This document shows positions 1 through 8,984 of a stretch of 64,000 nucleotides of DNA, piece after piece. Location: positions 62,001-126,000 of the forward strand of contig NZ_PGVB01000007.1 of NCBI RefSeq assembly GCF_002860205.1, read 5' to 3'. The position numbers and the translations under genes were made by a program. The notes under the pieces were generated by a model. It made no database searches. It saw only the letters and a list, made by a program, of their open reading frames with translations, and was not told the DNA's origin. The first letter of the stretch is position 1. Each line of letters opens with the position of its first letter. The stretch comes from Bacillus sp. T33-2. GTDB lineage: Bacteria > Bacillota > Bacilli > Bacillales > Cytobacillaceae.

Positions 1-1405
1 GGACGATGTTCTCAAGCGTCACGCCGACAATGTCCCCTTGCCATTCCGGCAATTTGAAGCCCCATAATTTTTCTATACGCTCGATGTTCTCACCGTAGAA
101 GTCGCCTCCAGGCAGAACAAATGGGTCAGCCCCCATCTCGCCGCTACCTTGAACAGAAGAGTGCCCACGGAAAGGCATAAGGCCTGCATGCTTGCGGCCA
201 AGGTGTCCGCGCAGCAACGCAAGGTTGGCTACCTGAGAGATGTTATCTGTTGCAAATGAGTGCATAGTCAAGCCCAGCGCCCAAGCATATACAGCATTTT
301 TGCTGCTTGCAAGCAATTCTGCCAGCTCAATGATGCGCTCTTTTGTCACACCAGAGGATTCGATAATGGCATCCCAGCTTTGTTCCTGGACTTTTGCCTT
401 TAATTCTTCATAGCCGTTTACATGCTCTTTTACGAATTCATGGTTGATCGCTGAACCGTGTGCTTTTTCTTCCATGTCAAACCAGTGTTTCATGATTCCG
501 TGCATGAACGCAATATCTCCGCCGATGTTGACCTGGTAGAAATCGTCCGCTACCTTCGTTCCGAATAATGCTGATTCAGGGTTGGAAGGAATCCAGTACT
601 TATCCATCGCTGGCTCTTTGTAAGGGTTCACCACGATGATTTTTGTACCCTTTTTCTTTGCTTCAAGCATATACTTTGTCGATACTGGTGAGCTGTTTGA
701 AGCTACACTTCCCCAGAACAGCAGGACGTCTGTTCCAATCCAGTCCTGGTAGTTTGATGTGGAAGCTCCTACCCCAACCGAGCGCTTTAATGCTGTTTTT
801 GATGGTGAATGGCAAATGCGGCTCGCATTGTCCACATGGTTTGTGCCAAGGAACCGGGAAACTTTACCTGCAACATAGTAAGATTCATTTGTGATTCCGC
901 GGCTGGTTAAATAAAATGCATATTGTTTCGGGTCAAGCTTTTTCATTTTATCGGCAATCATAACCATTGCTTCATCCCATGTGATCCGGGAAAACTTACG
1001 CTCTCCTTTTCTGCGGATCATTGGGTATGGAATACGGCCCAATTTACGAAGCTGAGTACTGTCATATTTTCTTAGTTCATCGATATCCGCATGCAGGATC
1101 TCAGGTTTAATGGCACCTACAGTGTTCAGCCGAAGAACATTCAATCTGGTTGTACAAAGGTGTGGACCTGTCAATGTCTGGTCATGAAGGCCGGATACAC
1201 CCAACGCACAGCCATCACAGACACCCTTTGTTATGATGTTTGTTGCATATCCCAGGTTATCTCTGTTATCCCAGGCGATTTTCATGGTATCTCTGATGTG
1301 CTTTGGCTTAATTTTAGTAAGCCCGAATGGAATTGGGCTGACCCAATGCTTTGGTGCCGGCATCGCTATTTTTTTCTGAGGTCCTGGATGTTTTGTTTTT
1401 CCCAT
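1..1405 (-). CDS. FdhF/YdeP-family molybdopterin oxidoreductase (3' end outside window)
   Basis: This is the N-terminal 468 residues of a bis-MGD molybdenum oxidoreductase of the formate-dehydrogenase-H-like FdhF/YdeP family; the gene runs off the left edge. Near residue 60 the segment CDGCALGVSG matches the cysteine motif of this family rather than the classic CxxCxxxC of FdhA. The segment RICHSPSKTALKRSVG marks the active-site region and has no selenocysteine codon. The ATG at 1405 is preceded by TTGGGAG about 11 nt upstream. It lies downstream of a DUF2294 gene and an OFA transporter gene on the same strand, with a terminator hairpin between it and DUF2294. FdhD and MoaA, needed for active FDH-type enzymes, are encoded divergently about 2.4 kb away. 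Family assignment is firm. The substrate (formate or another; E. coli YdeP is linked to acid resistance) is not. Confidence 0.85.
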   Translation of the reverse strand, partial: MGKTKHPGPQKKIAMPAPKHWVSPIPFGLTKIKPKHIRDTMKIAWDNRDNLGYATNIITKGVCDGCALGVSGLHDQTLTGPHLCTTRLNVLRLNTVGAIKPEILHADIDELRKYDSTQLRKLGRIPYPMIRRKGERKFSRITWDEAMVMIADKMKKLDPKQYAFYLTSRGITNESYYVAGKVSRFLGTNHVDNASRICHSPSKTALKRSVGVGASTSNYQDWIGTDVLLFWGSVASNSSPVSTKYMLEAKKKGTKIIVVNPYKEPAMDKYWIPSNPESALFGTKVADDFYQVNIGGDIAFMHGIMKHWFDMEEKAHGSAINHEFVKEHVNGYEELKAKVQEQSWDAIIESSGVTKERIIELAELLASSKNAVYAWALGLTMHSFATDNISQVANLALLRGHLGRKHAGLMPFRGHSSVQGSGEMGADPFVLPGGDFYGENIERIEKLWGFKLPEWQGDIVGVTLENIV

Positions 1406-1490
1406 TTTAAAACACTCCCAATAGATTACTGTTTTTAATATATGATAGGAAAAATAGGAGCAATCTAATTTTCCTGTTATTTACTTGTTC

Positions 1491-1547
1491 AAAAAGAAAA
1501 ACCACCGCGAACTCGATGTGCAATAGCTGTCGAATTCATACGGTGGT
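1491..1547 (-). terminator. Rho-independent terminator, minus strand
   Basis: ACCACCG (1501-1507) pairs with CGGTGGT (1541-1547), an inner GAATTCG-like pairing extends the hairpin, and the minus strand continues into TTTTCTTTTT. It follows the DUF2294 gene and precedes the molybdoenzyme gene, so the latter may have its own promoter or depend on readthrough. Confidence 0.75.
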
Positions 1548-1581
1548 TAGTCTTTTGCAGGTTCGCTACCAAGTGCCATAC

Positions 1582-1941
1582 CTATTTGTTGAATTTTGCC
1601 TGGATGTCTTCGTCAAAAACGAAGATCGACATTCCAAAATCACGGTCTAAATCTATATCGACGAACAGTTCTTTAAAATTGCATCCCAAAAACTCTTCCA
1701 TCTCAACAGGTGGATGTTTACGATACATATCCTTTACCATTTCGGTTCTGGCTGACCTTAACGCCTGCTTGCCTTCGGTGGCAGAGGCCATAAATTTCTC
1801 TACAGGAGAGAGATTCCCCTCCATTTCACAGATGGCCCAATTTTTACAAAAAGTCGTAGTGATTTTGCTCGGTCCCTTCCCCATATGCTTCTTGCGAAAG
1901 GAACGGACAATGTTGCTGAATTCTGCTTCGTATTTATTCAA
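1582..1941 (-). CDS. DUF2294 (YbcI-like) protein
   Basis: A small soluble protein of about 119 residues in the DUF2294 family, which includes B. subtilis YbcI. Conserved-looking pieces are TTFCKNWAICEMEG in the first half and an acidic C-terminus ending VFDEDIQAKFNK. The family has no established reaction. I chose the TTG at 1941 because GGGGGAGG lies just upstream of it; the ATG at 1959 would put that Shine-Dalgarno sequence inside the coding region. Its position between an OFA anion exchanger and an FDH-like molybdoenzyme suggests a role tied to formate or another small-acid pathway, which is context only. A possible -10 (TACAAT on the minus strand near 1989-1994) lies upstream. Confidence 0.75.
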   Translation of the reverse strand: MNKYEAEFSNIVRSFRKKHMGKGPSKITTTFCKNWAICEMEGNLSPVEKFMASATEGKQALRSARTEMVKDMYRKHPPVEMEEFLGCNFKELFVDIDLDRDFGMSIFVFDEDIQAKFNK

Positions 1942-2016
1942 GGTATCCTCCCCCGCCATCTATAGATGCTTAACATGATAGGTTATTGTACCATACGAAT
2001 AGGTGGCGGAAAAGAA

Positions 2017-3282
2017 TTAACTGGCTGCTTTTGATTGTTGCGCCTCATTTACCTTGCGCAGCTTCTTGATATCAAGTCGGATGAGCAAGGAAACTACAAG
2101 TGCCACTACGAATAATCCGGAAAAGAACGTCAGGCTCGTCGCATAGCTTCCAGTCGTGTCCTTCATCCAAGCCGCGAACATCGGGCCAGCCAATCCGGCA
2201 GCTGCCCAGGCAGTCAAAATGTATCCGTGGATGGCGCCAAGCTGTTTCGTGCCAAACACGTCACCAATGAATGCCGGGATTGCCGCAAACCCACCGCCAT
2301 ACATTGTATAAACAATCGCCAGCATGGCCTGGAAAAGAAAGGCTTCTTTTGTATGTGGCAGCAACATGAACAGAAGGATTTGTGATGCAAAGAAAATCGT
2401 ATAGGTGTTGGGACGTCCGATATAATCTGAGATCGATGCCCAAGCAATGCGCCCAAAGCCGTTGAACAGGCCAAGTACACCAACAAGTGCCGCCGCTTCG
2501 GCGGTTGAAAGCCCGATGCTTTCCTGTGACAGTGGCTTCGCTGCAGACAGGATCGCGATTCCGCATGTGATGTTAATAAACAGCATCAGCCACAGATAAT
2601 AGAAACGGGAAGTTTTGATCGCTTCGTTGGCTGTCAATTGGGACAGGTCTTCCTTGATCTTTGTTTTTCCTGCTTTTACTTTCTCTTTTAACCCTTCAGG
2701 CGCCCAGTCAGCAGGCGGCCTTTCCAAATATAAAGAAGATAATGTCATGATAATAAAGTAAGCTGCACCCAAAATATAAAACGTATTAGCCGTTCCGACG
2801 GATTTAATCAATGTATCCATGATCGGGCTGGCAATGGCTGCTGCAAAACCGAAGCCCATGATCGCAAGCCCTGTTGCCAGGCCGCGACGGTCAGGGAACC
2901 ACTTGACCAGTGTTGAGACCGGAGCGATATATCCCACCCCTAAACCAATACCACCTAAAACACCATAAGTAATATACAATAATGGCAATGAACCAAGATT
3001 TACAGCCAATCCAGAGCCAATAATCCCGGCCCCGAAAAATCCAGCCGCCAGAAGGCCGGCTTTTCTTGGTCCGTGTTTTTCAACAAAATGGCCAAGGAAT
3101 GCTGCAGACAACCCCAAAAATAAGATTGCCAGACTGAATGTCAACTGTACTTGCTTTGAAGTCCAGCCGAATTCTTCAATCAAAGGATTCGTAAAGTTGC
3201 TCCAGGCATACACTGATCCAATGGAAATGTGAAGCCCTACTGCTGAAGCTGCAATCAGCCAGCGGTTTTTTGTCTTTTTCAT
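2017..3282 (-). CDS. OFA-family MFS anion transporter (oxalate/formate antiporter-like)
   Basis: A 421-residue polytopic membrane protein with about 12 hydrophobic segments, starting MKKTKNRWLIAASAVGLH, which is typical of the OFA subfamily of the major facilitator superfamily. The MFS signature region lies around PRKAGLLAAGFFGAG, and HGYILTAWAAAGLAGP falls in the C-terminal half. The ATG at 3282 is preceded by GAGGGGGAAAACGT; an upstream in-frame ATG at 3399 lacks a ribosome binding site. OFA proteins exchange small carboxylates such as oxalate and formate across the cytoplasmic membrane. The neighbouring FDH-like gene and fdhD suggest formate or a related monocarboxylate, but the substrate cannot be read from sequence. 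It has a long 5' intergenic region with a structured hairpin. Confidence 0.85.
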   Translation of the reverse strand: MKKTKNRWLIAASAVGLHISIGSVYAWSNFTNPLIEEFGWTSKQVQLTFSLAILFLGLSAAFLGHFVEKHGPRKAGLLAAGFFGAGIIGSGLAVNLGSLPLLYITYGVLGGIGLGVGYIAPVSTLVKWFPDRRGLATGLAIMGFGFAAAIASPIMDTLIKSVGTANTFYILGAAYFIIMTLSSLYLERPPADWAPEGLKEKVKAGKTKIKEDLSQLTANEAIKTSRFYYLWLMLFINITCGIAILSAAKPLSQESIGLSTAEAAALVGVLGLFNGFGRIAWASISDYIGRPNTYTIFFASQILLFMLLPHTKEAFLFQAMLAIVYTMYGGGFAAIPAFIGDVFGTKQLGAIHGYILTAWAAAGLAGPMFAAWMKDTTGSYATSLTFFSGLFVVALVVSLLIRLDIKKLRKVNEAQQSKAAS

Positions 3283-3527
3283 ACGTTTTCCCCCTCGCTC
3301 GGTCAGGGTTCTTTTCCGTATAAAACCAGGTGCTATTCGTATGATGAAATTCGTGTTGTATGTAGTACTCAACCAGGAGTACATGCTATGAATGAACAAC
3401 CAATGTTTTTTGTAAAGAACCCTGCAGAGCCCTTTTCATCTCTCAATTAAAAAACAAGGAATATCTTTATGTAAAAATATCCTGAGGCCCAATTTCAAAA
3501 AATGAAACAGGACCATTACAATTAGAA

Positions 3528-3587
3528 AACCGCCAACTTCCCTGTATCCAAATTCAAAAAAGGACAGGCAGAGAAAAATTGACGGTT
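3528..3587 (-). other. Long hairpin in the leader of the OFA transporter gene
   Basis: Read on the minus strand, AACCGTCAA pairs with TTGGCGGTT (nine pairs, one G-U), and an inner CCTGT pairs with ACAGG. It lies about 250 nt upstream of the transporter start in the 560-nt divergent region between that gene and fdhD. No long U tract follows. It may be a cis-acting RNA element or simply an inverted repeat; it fits no riboswitch class I recognise. Confidence 0.4.
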
Positions 3588-3851
3588 AGTATCAAGCAGG
3601 TTTCGCTACTATCGGACCAACAGTAAATCGCTTTCAATCAGAGTAACATTTTAACCGACGACAGGATCGCTATCTCGAATCAAAATGTGACAGATTTTTG
3701 AACACAAAAAAATATTACCACTTCAAAAAAACATGTGCAATACCTTTTTAACTTGATTTATCAATTTTTCACTATGTTTATGTTGTTTTTCTTGTGTAAA
3801 AGATTAGAATATGATTAGATTCTTATATTCTAAAAAAATTGGGTGAAGACA

Positions 3852-4640
3852 ATGTTGGAAAGTATGAGTGAAAAATATACGATAACGAAATTCGAACATG
3901 GATCATTCCAGGATGTAGAAGATGTTATTGTGAATGAATTTCCATTGACAATCTATGTCAATGACATGGAGTTTGCAACCATGGTATGTACTCCTACAGA
4001 CTTTGAGGAGATGGTCGTGGGCTTTTTAGCGTCTGAAGGTGTGATCCGTTTTTACAGCGATATCCATTCGATAAGCATCGACGAAAGCCGGGGCTATGCC
4101 TATGTGATGTTGAAAGCAAATACCACCACAAGCCAGGAATATTACTCGAAGCGCTTTATCGGTTCTTGCTGTGGAAAAAGCCGCCAATTCTATTTTAAAA
4201 ATGATGCGACAACCGCAAAAACATCGACATCAACTACTACCATCACCGCGTCTCAATGTATTAAACTTATGAATGAGATGCAAAATAGTTCCCATGTTTT
4301 CCAGGAAACTGGTGGGGTACACAATGCGGCTCTATGTACTCCGGATGAATTGATTGCTGTCCGTACCGATATCGGCCGCCATAATGCTCTGGATAAATTA
4401 TATGGATATAGTATTTTACACCGTGTCCCTGTCCGTGATAAAATCATTGTTTTCAGCGGACGGATTTCTTCAGAAGTTTTATTGAAGGCTGCCAAGATCG
4501 GTGTCGGAATCGTTCTGTCGAAATCAGCCCCTACTGACCTGGCAATCAAACTGGCCAAGGATTTGAACATTACAGCGGTCGGCTTTATTCGGGGAAAATC
4601 TTTCAATGTTTACTCATGTCCGGAAAGGATCGTAGATTGA
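3852..4640 (+). CDS. fdhD: Formate dehydrogenase accessory sulfurtransferase FdhD
   Basis: FdhD moves sulfur from a cysteine desulfurase to the bis-MGD molybdenum cofactor of formate-dehydrogenase-type enzymes in the cytoplasm. The family hallmarks are visible: TGGVHNAALC, DIGRHNALDKLYG and VFSGRISSEVLLKAA. The conserved cysteines appear as an adjacent pair in FIGSCCGKSRQ rather than the CxxC of E. coli FdhD. The length of about 262 residues is normal. ATG 3852 is preferred because GGTGAAG lies 6 nt upstream; GTG 3843 and ATG 3864 are alternatives. It is co-directional with moaA 24 nt downstream, forming a Moco maturation pair, and divergent from the FDH-like cluster. Confidence 0.93.
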   Translation: MLESMSEKYTITKFEHGSFQDVEDVIVNEFPLTIYVNDMEFATMVCTPTDFEEMVVGFLASEGVIRFYSDIHSISIDESRGYAYVMLKANTTTSQEYYSKRFIGSCCGKSRQFYFKNDATTAKTSTSTTTITASQCIKLMNEMQNSSHVFQETGGVHNAALCTPDELIAVRTDIGRHNALDKLYGYSILHRVPVRDKIIVFSGRISSEVLLKAAKIGVGIVLSKSAPTDLAIKLAKDLNITAVGFIRGKSFNVYSCPERIVD

Positions 4641-4664
4641 TATTTTGGGAGGAGGGAAAGATCG

Positions 4665-5684
4665 ATGAAAACAGAAGAAACCGTATATGATTATTTTAAC
4701 CGCCCTCTTCGCGATCTCAGAATTTCGGTTACAGACAAATGTAATTTTCGCTGTACGTATTGTATGCCTGCCGAAATATTCGGCCCTGACTATCCCTTCT
4801 TAAGAAGAGAGGAACTGCTGTCATTTGAGGAACTTGAAAGGCTCGCAAAAATATTCACCGCGTCATTGGGTGTTAAAAAAATCCGCATCACTGGCGGAGA
4901 GCCTTTAATGCGGACGAATTTGGCTGAGCTGATCAGGAAAATGAACAACATCGACGGCGTTGAAGATATTGCGATGACAACGAACGGGTCACTTTTGCCC
5001 AAATATGCAAAAGAACTTAAACAGGCTGGATTAAAGCGGGTTTCAATCAGCCTGGACTCTTTGCAGGATGAAATCTTCGGGAAAATCAACGGCCGGGGCG
5101 TATCCGTCCAAACGGTTCTCAATGGAATCGATGCAGCAGCTGAAGCAGGCTTACAAGTGAAAATCAATATGGTTGTCAAACGGGGAATGAACGATTTGGA
5201 AGTCATTCCGATGGCGAAGTTCTTCCGTGAAAAGGGCCATATCCTGCGTTTCATAGAATTCATGGATGTAGGCAATACAAACGAGTGGAAGCTTGATGAT
5301 GTGTATCCGAAAAAGCAAATCATTGCGGACATAAATGAGGTAATGCCACTCGAACCAATTGACCCGAACTACACCGGAGAAGTGGCAAGCCGGTACCGGT
5401 ATGTTGGTTCCGATGATGAAATCGGAGTGATATCATCTGTCTCAGATGCATTCTGCTCCACTTGCAACCGGGCCCGCCTGTCTGCCAGCGGGATGCTCTA
5501 CACTTGCCTGTTTGCCTCAAAAGGGCATGATATCAGGTCCCCTCTCCGCTCGGAACTGACAGATGAACAATTGACCCAGCTTCTGAAGGACATCTGGAAT
5601 GGCCGTAAAGACCGATATTCCGTTGAGCGCAGCAAAGCCAGTTCAACGCGAAAGAAAATAGAGATGAGCCATATTGGCGGATAA
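4665..5684 (+). CDS. moaA: GTP 3',8-cyclase MoaA
   Basis: Radical-SAM enzyme that converts GTP to (8S)-3',8-cyclo-7,8-dihydro-GTP, the first step of molybdenum cofactor synthesis. The N-terminal cluster motif is CNFRCTYC (about residues 26-33). The SAM-binding glycine motif is RITGGEP, and the C-terminal second [4Fe-4S] site is built from [18 protein letters not shown]. The protein of 339 residues ends KIEMSHIGG, the usual GG tail. A ribosome binding site (GGGAGGAGGG) lies upstream of the ATG. It follows fdhD at 24 nt spacing and is closed by a strong terminator, so fdhD-moaA is likely a two-gene operon serving the molybdoenzymes encoded nearby. Confidence 0.96.
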   Translation: MKTEETVYDYFNRPLRDLRISVTDKCNFRCTYCMPAEIFGPDYPFLRREELLSFEELERLAKIFTASLGVKKIRITGGEPLMRTNLAELIRKMNNIDGVEDIAMTTNGSLLPKYAKELKQAGLKRVSISLDSLQDEIFGKINGRGVSVQTVLNGIDAAAEAGLQVKINMVVKRGMNDLEVIPMAKFFREKGHILRFIEFMDVGNTNEWKLDDVYPKKQIIADINEVMPLEPIDPNYTGEVASRYRYVGSDDEIGVISSVSDAFCSTCNRARLSASGMLYTCLFASKGHDIRSPLRSELTDEQLTQLLKDIWNGRKDRYSVERSKASSTRKKIEMSHIGG

Positions 5685-5698
5685 AATAGTAAAGAGAT

Positions 5699-5745
5699 CC
5701 CCTTGATAAAAGTGTTGTATAGCCACTTTTATCAAGGGGGTTTTT
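5699..5745 (+). terminator. Strong rho-independent terminator after moaA
   Basis: A perfect 16-bp stem (5699-5714 with 5724-5739, core CCCCTTGATAAAAGTG) is followed by GTTTTT. It ends the fdhD-moaA unit. Confidence 0.93.
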
Positions 5746-5791
5746 CACGTGGATTCGGACTCTATTATTATATTTATATAATAAAAAGCGG

Positions 5792-6583
5792 CTATTTCTC
5801 GTTTAGCTCCTCCAAAATTGGAAGAAGTTCTTCCAGATGTTTAATTTCGTATGTAGGGACAACTTCATTTTTTTCTTTATTGTGACGGTTGATCCAAACC
5901 GATTTGATTCCGGCCCGATTGGCACCAAGAATGTCAGTCATCAGGTTATCCCCGACCATGATGACCTCATCTTTGTCCATCGCCATCACTGTTAATGCAT
6001 GTTCAAAAATCGAAGGGTCTGGCTTTCCCCTTCCGAAATCACCGGATATGACGATTTGGTCAAAATACGGAATAAGTTCTGATGTGATGTCCAGTTTTGT
6101 TTTTTGAAGATCTGGCGAGCCGTTTGTCAACAGCAGGAGTTGATATTTCTCTTTTAACACATCCAGTGTAGCAAAGGTTTCCTCGTAAACAAACGGTGCC
6201 TTCCTGCGCTCCTTTGGAAAACGTTCCGCCAGTTCAAAACCAAATGCCAGGTCATCAATGCCCATTGCCTTAAGGCCTGCGGTCCAGGCATCTTTTCGAT
6301 ACCCCGGGACGATGTCCTTCATTTTCTTAAAAGCCTCGTGGTCATCCAAAAAATTGCCCCATAGCCCTTCAAACGGGTTGATGCCTATCATTTGTGTGAA
6401 AGGGTATGTCTCATAGGAAGCGTACAGTTTTCTGGCTGCTTCCCGGACCGCTTCTTCAAGTTCGCCAGCGTCTACCCCGTAACGTTCTTCAGCGATTTTA
6501 CAAGTAGTAACAAAGGCTTCCTTCACACTTTTCTGGTCCCAAAGTAGTGTGTCATCTAAATCAAAAAAGACTGCTTTTATCAT
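5792..6583 (-). CDS. HAD-superfamily hydrolase (YjjG/YfnB-like)
   Basis: A 263-residue cytosolic phosphatase of the haloacid dehalogenase superfamily. Motif I is [11 protein letters not shown] with the nucleophilic and acid/base aspartates, motif II is LLLTNGSP, the lysine region is [14 protein letters not shown], and motif IV is [18 protein letters not shown] helical cap lies between motifs I and II, as in YjjG-type nucleotidases. ATG 6583 is chosen because GGGGGACGAA precedes it; longer in-frame extensions lack a ribosome binding site. The natural substrate cannot be deduced. The gene stands alone, converging on the moaA terminator. Confidence 0.88.
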   Translation of the reverse strand: MIKAVFFDLDDTLLWDQKSVKEAFVTTCKIAEERYGVDAGELEEAVREAARKLYASYETYPFTQMIGINPFEGLWGNFLDDHEAFKKMKDIVPGYRKDAWTAGLKAMGIDDLAFGFELAERFPKERRKAPFVYEETFATLDVLKEKYQLLLLTNGSPDLQKTKLDITSELIPYFDQIVISGDFGRGKPDPSIFEHALTVMAMDKDEVIMVGDNLMTDILGANRAGIKSVWINRHNKEKNEVVPTYEIKHLEELLPILEELNEK

Positions 6584-6727
6584 TTCGTCCCCCATTTTTT
6601 CGTTATTTATTTTAACAGTGTACCATTTCTGAAATTGAAAGAATATATAATCTTCGGTGCCATCAGAATAACAGACAGCATTCCAAACTTGAACAACCAA
6701 ATGACTGTGGGCTTGCCTGGTTTCATC

Positions 6728-6792
6728 GGCATAACTTTATCAGTGAGGTTTCCTGGATACCTGGGCATAACTTTATCAGTGAGGTTTCCTGG
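6728..6792. repeat. Short tandem repeat, two near-identical units, period 36
   Basis: GGCATAACTTTATCAGTGAG followed by GTTTCCTGG occurs at 6728-6756 and again at 6764-6792, with partial degenerate flanks on both sides. The stretch 6584-6953 otherwise holds no supported gene. Confidence 0.8.
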
Positions 6793-6953
6793 CATCAAGC
6801 GCAAAACATTATCCGGCGGCCTTCGCAGTCCTGGTTGTGCCCCGTGTATCCACAAATTTCAACATGTCCAGCTTAAAAATATGACTAAACCCCTTCAATT
6901 AAAAATAATATAAAATAACCGTAACTGCCCAACAAGAGAGGATGATTTTTCAT

Positions 6954-8330
6954 ATGACAAAATTGTTCGGCACTGACCCCTCCTTCTACCCTTCTCCCAG
7001 CTCTGCCATGGAAGCGCCGCCTGAAACGCTGGCTTATGTCGCCTTGCTGAAGCCTGATGGACTTGGTGTAGTTGATTTAAACCCTGCATCACCCGCCTAT
7101 GGACGAATCGTTTACAGACTGGACCTGCCCGGTGACGATGACGAGCTTCACCATTTTGGCTGGAATGCCTGCAGCTCGGCATTGTGCCCGACTGCTTTCC
7201 ATCCGCAATTGGAACGAAGATACCTGATCATACCTGGAATCCGTTCTTCCCGAATCTACATTGCAGATACTAAACCTGATCCCCGCAGGCCGAAAATCAT
7301 CAGAACAATTGAGCCTGCGGAAATCAAAAAACGGACCGGTTACAGCAGGCCCCACACCGTCCATTGCGGACCTGAAGGGATTTTTATTAGTGCATTGGGA
7401 GCCGGGGAAGGCAGCGGAGGCCCGGGCGGTATCTTTCTTCTGGACCATTTCAACTTTAATGTATTGGGCGCCTGGGAAATGGACAGAGGACCGCAGCATT
7501 TTTCCTATGATTTTTGGTGGCATATTGCCCATGATGTTACAGTGACAAGTGGATGGGCCACACCGGATTTATTTGAGGACGGCCTGAAGCTTGATGCATT
7601 ATTGCAGCGTAAATACGGGCACAGCGTTCACTTTTTTGACAGCAGGACACGCAGCCACATACAGGAAATCGACTTTGGCGACCAGCACCAGATGGTTCTT
7701 GAACTACGTCCCGCCCATGACCCTAGGAGGACATACGGATTTGCGAGTGTGGTCATCGATGTCACAAACCTTGCTAGCTCCATCTGGGTTTGGTTCAGGG
7801 ATAATGGGAAATGGGCGGCTCGCAAGGTCATTGAAATTCCGGCTGTGCCAGCCGAGGCCGACCAGCTGCCACCTGCATTGAAGGACGTCGGCGCCGTTCC
7901 GCCATTGGTGACAGACATGGTGCTGTCTCTCGATGACCGATTCCTCTATGTTTCCTGCTGGGGAACGGGAGCGCTGATTCAATATGATGTAAGCGATCCC
8001 TTTAATCCAGTTCATGTCGATACGGTCCAAATCGGGGGAATCATCAATCCAGTTCCCCACCCGTCTGGAAAACAGATCACCGGCGGCCCGCAGATGGTCG
8101 AGCTGAGCCGGGATGGCCGGAGGGCGTATTTTACGAACTCGCTGTATAGGGCTTGGGATGACCAATTTTACACTGACGGCATCAAAGGTGCGATGATAAA
8201 AGTGAATATCGGTGCGGAAGGCGGAATGGAAATCGATGCGGACTTCCTTGTTGAATTCGGGGATACAAGGGCACACCAAATCAGGCTTGAAGGCGGAGAC
8301 TGCTCAACTGATACTTTTTGCTATCCGTGA
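6954..8330 (+). CDS. SBP56-family protein, probable methanethiol oxidase
   Basis: A 458-residue homologue of human SELENBP1 and bacterial MtoX, an oxidase converting methanethiol to formaldehyde, hydrogen sulfide and peroxide. Family landmarks in order: DELHHFGWNACSS, SRIYIADTKPDPR, RPHTVHCGPEG, YDFWWHIAHDVTVTSGWATP, LSLDDRFLYVSCWGTG, GGPQMVELSRDGRRAYFTNS, and the C-terminal RLEGGDCSTDTF. The histidines of HH, HTVHC and HIAHD are candidate metal ligands (a copper centre is reported for the family). ATG 6954 gives a sensible spacing to AAGAGAGG; ATG 6942 is too close. No twin-arginine or Sec signal is visible, so it looks cytosolic. A membrane protein gene follows 14 nt later, probably in the same operon. 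Confidence 0.92.
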   Translation: MTKLFGTDPSFYPSPSSAMEAPPETLAYVALLKPDGLGVVDLNPASPAYGRIVYRLDLPGDDDELHHFGWNACSSALCPTAFHPQLERRYLIIPGIRSSRIYIADTKPDPRRPKIIRTIEPAEIKKRTGYSRPHTVHCGPEGIFISALGAGEGSGGPGGIFLLDHFNFNVLGAWEMDRGPQHFSYDFWWHIAHDVTVTSGWATPDLFEDGLKLDALLQRKYGHSVHFFDSRTRSHIQEIDFGDQHQMVLELRPAHDPRRTYGFASVVIDVTNLASSIWVWFRDNGKWAARKVIEIPAVPAEADQLPPALKDVGAVPPLVTDMVLSLDDRFLYVSCWGTGALIQYDVSDPFNPVHVDTVQIGGIINPVPHPSGKQITGGPQMVELSRDGRRAYFTNSLYRAWDDQFYTDGIKGAMIKVNIGAEGGMEIDADFLVEFGDTRAHQIRLEGGDCSTDTFCYP

Positions 8331-8344
8331 CAGGAGGAGACTGA

Positions 8345-8980
8345 ATGATGGAAGCTTTGCTGTCCCATGAAAGCCAGATGTTCGCCGCTTCACTGCTAGG
8401 GGCATTCCACGGCCTGAATCCGGCAATGGGCTGGTTGTTCGCAGTGTTTCTAGCTGTCCATCGGAACGACAGGCGGGTGCTTTTTTACAGCATCTTCCCG
8501 ATCGCACTCGGTCAAATGCTTGGAGACAGTGTCGTAATTCTCCTTCAGAGCGTGGCAAGATTCCAGTTTCCGCTTCACACCGTCCATTTGGCGATTTCCT
8601 GGTTTATCGTCCTATATGGGATATACCGCCTGTTCCGTTATTACCGGCATTTCAGATGGTCGGGCGGCCTAAACGTTGGTTACGGACAGCTGGTGCTCTG
8701 GTCGTTCCTCGCCTCTTCGACCCATGGTTCCGGACTGCTGTTCGCACCGTTCATCCTGCATGCTTCGAATTACGTTGAGCTTGTGCCCTTATGGGTCGTG
8801 CACGAGCTGGCCATGCTGGCATCGATGACCATCATAGCCCTAGTTGTCTATCATTTTGGGATAGCCAAATTCAAGAAGTTTATTGTCAATTTTGAACTCG
8901 TCTGGGCGGTTCTCTTGATTACGGTTGGAGTAATTTTGCTGCTGTTGAACGGTGATATGGGCCATGGCCATATGCATTGA
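8345..8980 (+). CDS. Polytopic membrane protein next to SBP56, possible metal carrier
   Basis: A 211-residue membrane protein with about five or six hydrophobic segments. The N-terminal motif FHGLNPAMGWLF, the central FLASSTHGSGLLFAPF, the segment VVHELAM and the C-terminal GDMGHGHMH place histidines in or near the membrane, reminiscent of metal or chalcogen transport proteins. I do not recognise a named family. The start at 8345 has AGGAGGAGACTGA upstream. The tight spacing (14 nt) to the SBP56 gene suggests it supplies a metal to, or moves a substrate or product for, that oxidase. That role is inference. Confidence 0.7.
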   Translation: MMEALLSHESQMFAASLLGAFHGLNPAMGWLFAVFLAVHRNDRRVLFYSIFPIALGQMLGDSVVILLQSVARFQFPLHTVHLAISWFIVLYGIYRLFRYYRHFRWSGGLNVGYGQLVLWSFLASSTHGSGLLFAPFILHASNYVELVPLWVVHELAMLASMTIIALVVYHFGIAKFKKFIVNFELVWAVLLITVGVILLLLNGDMGHGHMH

Positions 8981-8984
8981 ATGC

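Noticed and set aside
1-1405. Selenocysteine in the FdhF-like enzyme
   Set aside because: The visible active-site region reads RICHSPSK with an ordinary Cys codon and no in-frame TGA; FdhF/YdeP proteins are not Sec enzymes as a rule.
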